From: Marinithermofilum abyssi
Lineage (GTDB): Bacteria > Bacillota > Bacilli > Thermoactinomycetales > DSM-45169
Direction: 5' to 3'
Assembly (NCBI RefSeq): GCF_014641195.1
Contig: NZ_BMHQ01000005.1
Span: 62,001 to 126,000 of the forward strand
Length of the DNA: 64,000 nucleotides
Part shown: positions 53,270 to 60,661 of the stretch, in pieces
Layout: each line of letters begins with the position of its first letter
Numbering within the stretch: position 1 is the first letter of the stretch
Notes under the pieces: model-generated
What the model was told of the DNA's origin: nothing
Seen by the model: only the letters and a program-made list of their open reading frames with translations
The model's database searches: none
Translations under genes and position numbers: made by a program

Positions 53270-54007
53270 GTGCAATTGATCAAAGCAGAAAACTATGAAG
53301 ATATGAGCCGGATCGCAGCGGAGATCATCATCCGTAAAGTGCGCAGTGCCAACCGGGTCACCCTCGGCTTGGCTACGGGGGGTACCCCAAAAGGAACCTA
53401 TGAACGGTTGGTTGCCGACCATCGGCAAAACGGAACCTAATACAGCCATGTCACGACGGTCAACCTGGATGAATACGTCGGTCTCGGCGGTGATCATCCG
53501 AACAGCTACCGCTTCTACATGAACCAACACCTGTTCCGCCACATTGACATCGACCCGGCCCGGACCCACGTGCCGAACGGACTGGCCGATGACCTGCAGA
53601 AAGAGTGCAAGCGGTACGATGCCCTGATCGGCGGTTTGGGGGGAGTAGACCTGCAAGTGCTGGGGATCGGCCGCAACGGTCACATCGGTTTTAACGAACC
53701 GGCCACCTCCTTCTCATCCAAAACTCATGTGGTGAAGTTGACTCCGTCCACACGCCAGGCCAACGCACGCTATTTTCGGGATTTTGACGAAGTTCCCACC
53801 AGCGCCATCACCATGGGGATCGCCACCATCCTGAGTAGCAGAGAGATCCTCCTCCTGGCATCGGGCGAAGATAAAGACTGGGCAATCGAAAGGCTGCTTT
53901 ACGGCGAAATCGACGAATCCTTTCCCGCTTCCGCTCTTAAAAACCACCCGCATGTCACTTTCGTAGCCGACAAAAAAGCCCTTTCCCGCGTGCTGGTCCC
54001 TTCATGA
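53270..54007 (+). pseudogene. nagB: Glucosamine-6-phosphate deaminase with an internal TAA
   Basis: A GTG start with GGGAGG upstream opens a frame of normal sequence (VQLIKAENYEDMSRIAAEI, TLGLATGGTPKGTYERL). A TAA at 53438-53440 interrupts it after RQNGT; the same frame then continues YSHVTTVNLDEYVGL and GIGRNGHIGFNEPATSF to the natural end. All active-site motifs are present, so a single nonsense change is the only visible lesion. It is probably the youngest lesion in the locus. TAA is not a Sec codon, so recoding is not expected. Confidence 0.9.
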
Positions 54008-54019
54008 AAGGAGAAAGAG

Positions 54020-54480
54020 ATGATTGATAAAAGCTCACCTGTACCGATCTATTATCAACTGGAAGAACACATCAAAAGCCAGATTGAAAAAGGAGAGTTA
54101 AAACCGGGTGACTGCCTCCCCTCGGAACGGGAATACTCAGAGAAGTACGGGATCAGCCGGATGACGGTCCGTCAGGCGATCAATAACCTGGTAAGCGACG
54201 GCTATCTCATCCGTCAAAAAGGAAAGGGTACCTTTGTCTCTGAACGGAAATTCGAGCAGAAGCTCTCCGAGCTGACCAGCTTCACCGAAGACATGAAGGC
54301 AAGGGGATTGAAGCCCGACAGCAAACTGCTCCAATTCGAGATCATCCCTTCCGACGATGCCATCGCCACACAGCTCTCCATCAAAAGACACGACCCCGTA
54401 TATCAAATCCGGCGAATCCGCCTGGCGGACGGTGTGCCAATGGCTCAAACATCCGGGCCGCTGCGGGACGAATCTCACGT
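54020..54480 (+). pseudogene. GntR-family NagR/YvoA-type regulator, C-terminus lost by fusion
   Basis: The DNA-binding domain is intact (PIYYQLEEHIKSQIEKGELK, then KYGISRMTVRQAINNLVSDG) after a good ribosome binding site. The UTRA effector domain runs normally to RRIRLADGVPMA and then enters unrelated DNA. The downstream sequence is the middle of a SIS-domain gene, out of frame. The regulator would lack most of its ligand-binding domain. Confidence 0.85.
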
Positions 54481-55147
54481 TGCATTCAGGAAAACGGAAT
54501 TATCCACGTATTCGGAAGCGGCCACTCCCATCTGCTGGCGCAGGAAGCCTTTTACCGGGCAGGAAGATTAGCAACGATCCGCCCCATCTTTGTTGAAGAA
54601 TTGATGCTCCACAACGGAGCCCTTCGCTGCTCCCGAACTGGAACGGCGGGAAGATTACGCGGTAACCTTCATGGACCAACAGGATATCCGGCCGGAAGAT
54701 ACCGTGATCGTCGTCTCCACTTCGGGGCGAAACCCCGTCCCAATCGACGTCGCCCTAATGGCCCAGGAAAAGGGTGCCTTTGTGATCGGGATTACCTCCT
54801 TCGCCTATGCTAAAAGCCAACCGTCCAAGCACTGGAGCGGGAAAACTCTCCATCAGACAGTCGACCTGGCCATCGACAACCACGTTCCTCCAGTGGACAC
54901 ACTGTTGAACTTGCCCCTGAACGACAATCCCGTCTCCTTCGGCCCCGCTTCCACCGTCCTCGGGGCCGCCGTTTTAAACGGGATCTTCGCTGAAACCATT
55001 GGCATCCTTGCGAAAAAGGGATTAACGCCCCCTGTCTTTCAAAGCGGAAACCTGGAAGGCGCCTCAGAACATAACCAACGGCTGATCCAGCGTTATAAAG
55101 GGAGGATTCCCTTTTTTAATGAACGTTCATCCAAAGACATTACATGA
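54480..55147 (+). pseudogene. SIS-domain protein (UPF0309 type), 5' deleted and frameshifted
   Basis: The pieces IIHVFGSGHSHLLAQEAFYR and EELMLHNGALRCS are in one frame; after about 54630 ELERREDYAVTFMDQQDIRP and VVSTSGRNPVPIDVAL continue in the next. The C-terminus is normal. This family of sugar-phosphate-binding SIS proteins is often beside nag genes. The first 35 or so residues are replaced by the GntR fusion and one single-base indel breaks the rest. Confidence 0.82.
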
Positions 55148-55193
55148 GCGCAAGTGTGTAAGTATTTAGTTCCGTGGATATTCGGTACTCCAA

Positions 55194-55668
55194 AGACCGA
55201 TACCTTTGTATTTGGTGGGGCGTACAGGTGCAGGTCCTGTCTTCCTCATAACCAAAGTAGCCCCAGGGACACCATGCCGAGAACAGCCTAGGTTTCACAT
55301 TAGCTCAAATGGTGCCGAACAGCCCCATGAAATCAAACAACCAATCCAGTGCCCCTGCTTACCGGCATCAAAGGAGCACGTCTTGCCAGGGAGATGCTTA
55401 TCAAGGAATTGGTCGACAGCCACGTTGCTCTCAGCAAACTGGAGAACTGTCAAACGAAGCCCAAACTGAGTACCCTGCGCCTTTTGTCTCAAGTCTTGGA
55501 TGTTCTATGGCCTACCTAGGTTGTTTTGAATCCCTTCCTGAGTATTCCTTCGGCCAGCGACTGAAGAAGGCTCGCCTATATCAAGGTATGACCCATCATG
55601 AGATGGCCGACACTTTGGGCGTTCATGAGAAGAGCGCGAGCTCTGGCAAGGTGGGTTGATTAAAATCC
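55194..55668 (+). repeat. Second copy of the double-HTH repeat, degenerate
   Basis: From AGACCGATACCTTTGTATTT to the end of the second HTH it follows the intact copy at 58235 with point changes, a deletion of about 15 bases in the first HTH and a disrupted start. Recognisable remains are YLGCFESLPEYSFGQRLKKA and MTHHEMADTLGVHEKS. It cannot encode the full protein. Confidence 0.88.
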
Positions 55669-55709
55669 GTTCCCAACGGAAGAAGAGTCTACTTCCTAAC
55701 CCTGCATAA

Positions 55710-55838
55710 TTATTTCTGTAACCGTTTCTTAGCCTTATCCAATACCTTTTTTCCTTCTTTTAGTATCATGTCTCGCTTTTTTTTATCCTTCATAATGTCT
55801 TTGGCCAATTCGCTCAATTTCTTTTTCCACACCGACAA
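55710..55838 (-). CDS. Small lysine-rich protein (42 residues)
   Basis: A TTG start preceded by AAAGGAGGGGAA opens a 42-codon frame: MSVWKKKLSELAKDIMKDKK, then a second basic helix ending AKKRLQK. The strong ribosome binding site and clean amphipathic helices support translation. It resembles the short helical segments of YtxH/YtfA-type small proteins only in character; I do not recognise the family. Confidence 0.55.
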   Translation of the reverse strand: MSVWKKKLSELAKDIMKDKKKRDMILKEGKKVLDKAKKRLQK

Positions 55839-55982
55839 TTCCCCTCCTTTCCTATTTACTCCCATTGTAAAATACGATGGAGTGCAAGTCCAAAGCTAGT
55901 AGCAACTAGATTTGTAGAAACTTGTCCTGGCTTCATTTATAATTAACGGCTCAGTGTTACCCTCTACTCTGGTTTTTCCGGC

Positions 55983-56099
55983 GTGGCTGGAACAGTCGGG
56001 GGCTTTGCAGCGGGTATGATCGGCGGCATGGTAGCGGCTGAAGTGATGGATGAAGCGTTAGACGAAGTAGAGGAAGCATTTGAAGAAGAAGACGTGTAA
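55983..56099 (+). other. Short glycine-rich/acidic open frame, probably a remnant
   Basis: The frame reads VAGTVGGFAAGMIGGMVAAE followed by an acidic tail (EVEEAFEEEDV) and TAA at 56097-56099. The pattern of a glycine-zipper helix with acidic tail is protein-like. There is no ribosome binding site for the GTG, and upstream sequence in the same frame (LYSGFSG) has no start, so the 5' end seems lost. Confidence 0.35.
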
Positions 56100-56105
56100 A
56101 TGATA

Positions 56106-56143
56106 GAAGAAAAGCGGCTCCGTTACAGAAACCGCTTTTCTTC
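56106..56143. terminator. Hairpin overlapping the end of the CNNM/CBS gene
   Basis: GAAGAAAAGCGG and CCGCTTTTCTTC pair perfectly around a 14-base loop that contains the stop codon of the minus-strand gene. Pyrimidine-rich tails on both sides allow use in either direction. Confidence 0.7.
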
Positions 56144-57466
56144 GATGTTCGTTTCAGTTGATGCTATTTCTTGTGTTTCCTTGTCTCGTGTAATTAACAA
56201 ACGGGTAATTCGCCGTTGGTCAACTTCTTTGACTATAAAGGTCCAACCATCATAAGTCACTTGATCATGAACTTCGGGTACTTTTTCCAATTGCGAAAAC
56301 ACCCAGCCGCCAATGGTATCATTATCCGGATCTTCAATGTTTAACTGGAAATAATCGTTGACTTCATCTATTAAGAGCCTCGGACTGATAATCGCTTCGT
56401 CACTGTCTATTCGTTGGATATGCGGCTGTTCATTATCAAACTCGTCCTGAATTTCCCCAAATACCTCCTCGACGATATCTTCAGTCGTAATCAACCCGGC
56501 AGTTCCCCCGTATTCATCCACCACAATCGCCATTTCCGATCGGTTTTTTTGCAGGTTACGCATAACGTCTTTAATTTCCATTGTTTCGGGAACGGAGATC
56601 ACGGGGCGAGCCAATTTCTGCATCGAGGGTTTCTTCTCATCCAGCAAACAGTTGTATACATCCCGAATATGGACGACCCCGATAATATCGTCCTTATCCT
56701 CCCCGCACAGCGGGAAGCGTGTATGACGGGCGTTCTTAATAATTTCCCAGTTTTCTTCGAAGCTGTTGTCTATATAAAGGCTTACCATGTGGACACGAGG
56801 AACCATCACTTCCCGTGCCATGCGCTCGGAAAACTCGAATACATTATCAAACAAAGCGAGTTCAGTCTGGTCAATGATACCGCTTTTATGGCTTTGGGAT
56901 ATGAGCATGCGTATTTCTTCTTCTGTATGGGCTTGCTGATGGTCCGTTTCACTGATGCCGAACCATTTCAAGACGAGGTTGGCCGATCCATTCAGCAACA
57001 CAATAAAAGGCTTAAAAACATGGTAAAACGCGTACAATGGAGCGGCAGTCCAAAGTGTAGTGCCTTCCGCCTGGCGAATCGCCAGGGATTTGGGAGCCAT
57101 TTCCCCGAGTACGATGTGGAGGAAAGTAATAACCACAAAGGCAATAATGAAGGAGATGGTATGAACCATCACTTCGGGGATACCGAAGTAAGCGAATACA
57201 GGCTCCAACATATGAGCGATAGCCGGTTCTCCGACCCAACCCAATCCCAAGGAAGCCAAGGTAATGCCCAATTGGGTGGCTGACAGGTACGGGTCGAGGT
57301 CGGAAACGACTTTACGTGCTATCTTAGCTTTTTTGTCCCCCAGTTGAGCCAGGCGAGTGGCTCTGACTTTGACGATGGCAAACTCTGCCGCAACAAAGAA
57401 GCCGTTCAGCAAAACCAGGAAAATAACTAATAGTAGGTTCAGGATAATACTTAAGGCACTATCCAA
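56123..57466 (-). CDS. CNNM/CBS-domain membrane protein (HlyC/CorC family)
   Basis: The protein of about 447 residues has an N-terminal CNNM (DUF21) domain with four membrane segments (FVAAEFAIVKVRATRL; ITLASLGLGWVGEPA), a CBS pair (VPRVHMVSLY; DDIIGVVHIRDVYN; EMAIVVDEYGGTAGLITTED) and a CorC_HlyC domain at the C-terminus. Such proteins export Mg or other cations. I chose the TTG at 57466 (MDSALSIILNLLLV) because GGGAGG lies nine bases upstream; a longer ATG start at 57517 exists without a site. Confidence 0.9.
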   Translation of the reverse strand: MDSALSIILNLLLVIFLVLLNGFFVAAEFAIVKVRATRLAQLGDKKAKIARKVVSDLDPYLSATQLGITLASLGLGWVGEPAIAHMLEPVFAYFGIPEVMVHTISFIIAFVVITFLHIVLGEMAPKSLAIRQAEGTTLWTAAPLYAFYHVFKPFIVLLNGSANLVLKWFGISETDHQQAHTEEEIRMLISQSHKSGIIDQTELALFDNVFEFSERMAREVMVPRVHMVSLYIDNSFEENWEIIKNARHTRFPLCGEDKDDIIGVVHIRDVYNCLLDEKKPSMQKLARPVISVPETMEIKDVMRNLQKNRSEMAIVVDEYGGTAGLITTEDIVEEVFGEIQDEFDNEQPHIQRIDSDEAIISPRLLIDEVNDYFQLNIEDPDNDTIGGWVFSQLEKVPEVHDQVTYDGWTFIVKEVDQRRITRLLITRDKETQEIASTETNIEEKRFL

Positions 57467-57566
57467 ATCATTATGACCTCCCAAGAGAAATATGTACATA
57501 ACGTACACTACTATCATAATACACCAGAGAGTACATATTATGAACTAACAACTTAGAAACCGCATA

Positions 57567-57695
57567 CTAAAAAAGCCCACAAATAAGGATATCCCCCAAC
57601 TGCGGGATAGTAATGAGCAAGGCTTCTACCAAGCGACGAAGAGACGGAATGATGGAAACGGCACGTAGTACCCGTAAAACTCGTAACACGCGCAT
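57567..57695 (-). pseudogene. Voltage-gated ion channel remnant (S4 and S4-S5 linker)
   Basis: The minus strand reads MRVLRVLRVLRAVSIIPSLR followed by RLVEALLITIPQLGDILI before TAG. Arg at every third position is the S4 voltage sensor, and the rest matches the linker and start of S5 in NaChBac-type bacterial sodium channels. A TGA lies one codon upstream of the ATG, so the sensor's first part and the whole pore are missing. Confidence 0.75.
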
Positions 57696-57829
57696 AGCTC
57701 AGCTCTTCTGAGAATCCCAAGGGTCGTTGACCATTTTAGCTGGTTCTCACAACCTCGATAGGAAAACGATCTTAAAACATATTGTAACATATGTTGTTTA
57801 AAACAAATCGATCATTCACTCATCCCTCA

Positions 57830-58234
57830 CTACCCCCACCACTTCCGGTCCAAAGTCCGGTACTGGATCGCCTCTGCGACATGGGCGAGCTGGATCCGTT
57901 TCTCTCCTGCCAAATCGGCAATGGTGCGGGAGAGCTTCAAGATCCGGTCGTGGGCTCGGGCGGACAAGCCCAGGGTATCAAAGGATTGCTTCAGCAAATC
58001 CCGGGAATCTTTGTCCAGCTCACAATATTTCCGAATCATCAAAGAGGACATGGAAGCATTGTTCCAAATGTCCGTGCCGGCAAATCGTGCTTCCTGAATC
58101 CGGCGGGCCACGTTCACCCGCTCCCGGACCGATCGGGAGCTTTCATTGACCGAATGGGCAGATAAGGTTTTGTAATCCACACGGGGAACCTCCACATGGA
58201 TATCGATCCGATCCAGTAAGGGGCCGGAGATACG
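57830..58234 (-). pseudogene. YifB/ComM Mg-chelatase-like ATPase, C-terminal remnant
   Basis: From the junction with the repeat at 58235 the minus strand reads YRSRISGPLLDRIDIHVEVP and continues to the normal C-terminus (RILKLSRTIADLAGEKRIQL, then HVAEAIQYRTLDRKWWG). About 370 residues including the Walker A domain are missing. ComM is a helicase for branch migration in transformation. The break coincides with the left edge of the double-HTH repeat. Confidence 0.85.
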
Positions 58235-58720
58235 AGACCGATACCTTTGTATTTGGTGGGGCGTACAGGTGCAGTCCCTATCTTCCTCATAACCAAAGTA
58301 GCCACAGGGACAACCATGCAGTGAACAATCTAGGTTTCACATTAGCTCAAGCGGTGCCGAACAGCCGCATGAAATCAAACAACCAACCCAGTACCCCTGC
58401 TGCTCGCATCCAAGAAGCACGTCTTTCCAAGGGTATGCTTATCAAGGATTTAGCCAACCTCATCGGGATCAGCCATGTTGCTCTCAGCAAACTGGAGAAC
58501 TGTCAAACGAAGCCCAAGCTAAGTACCCTGCGCCTTTTGTCTCAAGCCTTGGATGTTTCCATTGCCTACCTAGGTTGTTTCGAGACCCTTCCTGAGTATT
58601 CCTTCGGCCAACGACTGAAGAAGGCCCGCCTATATTACGGTATGACCCATCATGAGATGGCCGAAACTTTGGGCGTTAATGAGAAAAGCGTGAGACTTTG
58701 GCAAGATGGGTTGGTAAAAC
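58235..58720 (+). repeat. Double-HTH repeat, intact copy
   Basis: This copy shares the same left edge (AGACCGATACCTTTG) and about 85 bases of leader with the copy at 55194, followed by the HTH gene. The left edge lies inside yifB. I see no clear terminal inverted repeats or target duplication. Confidence 0.85.
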
Positions 58721-58782
58721 CCTCTTCAGAGCATATGGAGAAATTGGAAGCATATCTTGCCATACTCAAAGTCGGCGACTAA
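58321..58782 (+). CDS. Double helix-turn-helix (XRE-like) regulator
   Basis: The 153-residue protein has two HTH domains: residues about 27-85 (KDLANLIGISHVALSKLENC, XRE type) and about 95-150 (HHEMAETLGVNEKSVRLWQD). A linker AYLGCFETLPEYSF joins them. The start is uncertain: GTG at 58321 has no strong site and an ATG at 58369 is in frame. Two DNA-binding domains and no effector domain suggest a simple repressor. The gene travels with a conserved leader, and two degraded copies are in the same window. Confidence 0.75.
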   Translation: MNNLGFTLAQAVPNSRMKSNNQPSTPAARIQEARLSKGMLIKDLANLIGISHVALSKLENCQTKPKLSTLRLLSQALDVSIAYLGCFETLPEYSFGQRLKKARLYYGMTHHEMAETLGVNEKSVRLWQDGLVKPSSEHMEKLEAYLAILKVGD

Positions 58783-59038
58783 TGTTTGCCAGCTTCCTCA
58801 ATGCCTTGGGGATACTGCAATGGTATCCTAATCGCCTCCCAAGTTGTCGGTACGGGTATGGTATCCGAGAGGTGTCCACGCAGCGAAAGGGAAGAAGGTC
58901 CCTATTTGAACCTCATATCTGTAACTATCTGTAATTTAACCTTATATATTCTGAAATCAGAAAAAGGATGTGATTTTACAATGGAAATAAATATTCTATC
59001 TTGCTATACTTAAATTAATCCAATCACAGGAGGTACAA

Positions 59039-59895
59039 ATGGGGAAGAGGAGAAAACATATTAAAACTCGGAATAATGTCAAAGAAAAAGAACAACTCGC
59101 AAGTTTAATTGGTCAACATATTTGCATAAGTGGTTGGAACAATTAAGAAGCCTCACTCTTAAAGAACATTTATTTTGGATAACTCTTATTACTGCATTTA
59201 TCTATAATGTTTGTTATCAATATAGCAAAGGTTATTTGGAATTTTTCGGTGCAGGGTTATATGCTGAACCGAATTTATATGATACTGTAACTGTCATTAT
59301 TATGGTGGCTCTTACCTCATTATTACCAGTAATTCTTTTTGGTCTACTATTCGGTCGTTCAATAAATATGGAGTCTTATTTTTTTGGATGTTTATAACCT
59401 TTTTCGGTTTTTTAACCGCATACATGTTCGCAGATAGATTTGTTAAAAAAGAAATGTTTTTAGAACAAGCTACTGGATGGGTCTCAAATTATTTATTTTT
59501 TTACTTCTAGCACCTTACATGTGGCATCTATGGCGTAAAACAAAATTAATCGAGGGAGAAAAAATATAGCCCGCCGATTAACAATAATTGGTATATCCTT
59601 GTTTTTTCTATATTTCACAACAGTCATCCCTTTTCGCCTTCCATACGGTATTGGTACCCTTCAAGCTGCTGTTCAACAAGAATACTTTATGATTACGTCT
59701 GTAAAAGACAAAAAGGTCCGAGAAACACGAGTAGTCATTGCCGGGGATAAAGATAAACTCATTACTATCCCCATCTTTAAAGAGGGGGAACAATATTACT
59801 TTGATAAGAACCCCAGTATTAAGGTATATGAAACTATAGATGTCGAAGTTAAACTTATTAATACAGGTTATATTAAACCCCTTATCCACTCTTAA
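59039..59895 (+). pseudogene. Multi-pass membrane protein interrupted by four single-base losses
   Basis: An ATG with AGGAGG starts MGKRRKHIKTRNNVKEKEQL. The frame then breaks at about 59117, 59381, 59500 and 59566. At each point adding one base to a T or A run restores the frame (T3, T7, T7, A6). The rebuilt protein of about 285 residues has five or six membrane helices (FWITLITAFIYNV; IIMVALTSLLPVILFGLLFG; FWMFITFFGFLTAYMF) and a soluble C-terminal domain (VVIAGDKDKLITIPIF). GC is low compared with the rest of the window. Family not recognised. Confidence 0.6.
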
Positions 59896-59910
59896 AAATA
59901 TTTTACGGGG

Positions 59911-60186
59911 TTACCGAGTACGAAGTGCATTTCTTTTTTTGAAGTCGCAGGCCCCAGAAATCTTCATGGAATGTATCGGAACGGTGACGAAAACGCTTGT
60001 GACTGAAATAAAGCAAATAGACCCCTCGGATTTTCCGAGGGGTCTATTTGCCCTTTTATTTGCTCCCTTCTGACGTTCAACTACAATTGCTCTGCCATAA
60101 CAAAGGTTGATATGATGCGCCAAAGATTCACGTATACGTTGTTTTGTTTCTTCTTCGGAAAGCAAATAAAACCGTTCCACTTTCAT
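59911..60186 (-). CDS. Small protein with conserved-looking N-terminus
   Basis: The ATG at 60184-60186 has AGGAGGGAT upstream. The first 38 residues (MKVERFYLLSEEETKQRIRE, then HHINLCYGRAIVVE) look like a real, compact helical protein. After about residue 44 the frame passes through a strong terminator-like hairpin, so the natural stop may have been lost and the last 45 residues may be an accidental extension. Family not recognised. Confidence 0.5.
   Translation of the reverse strand: MKVERFYLLSEEETKQRIRESLAHHINLCYGRAIVVERQKGANKRANRPLGKSEGSICFISVTSVFVTVPIHSMKISGACDFKKRNALRTR
60014..60050. terminator. Strong hairpin, terminator-like
   Basis: CAAATAGACCCCTCGG pairs perfectly with CCGAGGGGTCTATTTG around a 5-base loop. 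It could end transcription from the plus-strand membrane protein gene; CCCTTTTATTT follows on that strand. Confidence 0.75.
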
Positions 60187-60212
60187 CTATGATCCCTCCT
60201 GTAAGTCAACCT

Positions 60213-60249
60213 TAATAAAAAAGACACTCGGCAATTAGCCGAATGTCTT
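60213..60249 (-). terminator. Terminator downstream of the helicase gene
   Basis: AAGACATTCGGC-TAATT-GCCGAGTGTCTT followed by TTTTATTAAGG on the minus strand. Confidence 0.8.
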
Positions 60250-60661
60250 AAACCGAACTAATATCTCACCCAAATCCCACTTATTATTTATTATTCCCAC
60301 TCAAAGCGGAATCTTTCCGCTATTTTTCCGCTGTTTTTCCGTCCAATTTTAGAAAGCTGAAATGTAATAAGAACAAAATGGAGCATGTCAATGCTCCCTC
60401 AGCTGGTTCCGATCAGCATTATAGGTATGCGGTAAACCCGCAGCACGTGATGAATGCCTTCTACCGGGTTAAGCATCCTGTATAAAACCCCCTTTTACAA
60501 GAAACCATCCAGATGATAGGCTGGATGGTTCTCAATGGATGATGTAGGGTTGAAACCGACCCCTTCATCATGAGTGAAGTCTCTCTAAGATTAATAAACC
60601 ATTTAACCATATAAAGAGCCTTCCTTATTTCGGACTCACTTAGGCAAAAATAAAGGTGGGT
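60250..60661. other. Gap downstream of the helicase, contains repeat copy 2
   Basis: No gene seen. The stretch holds direct short repeats of TTTCCGCT (about 60310-60345) and the dispersed repeat at 60526-60585. Confidence 0.4.
60526..60585. repeat. Short dispersed repeat, copy 2
   Basis: TGGTTCTCAATGGATGATGT then GACCCCTTCATCATGAGTGA; see the copy at 51118-51172. Confidence 0.5.

Noticed and set aside
53438-53440. Possible recoding at the in-frame stop in nagB
   Set aside because: The codon is TAA, which is not used for selenocysteine or pyrrolysine, and the surrounding locus is decayed; a nonsense mutation is simpler.
59840-60073. 77-codon plus-strand frame after the broken membrane protein gene
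   Set aside because: It spans the strong hairpin at 60014-60050 and has no ribosome binding site.
60310-60345. Short direct repeats TTTCCGCT considered as a CRISPR or iteron array
   Set aside because: Only three short irregular copies without spacers of fixed size.
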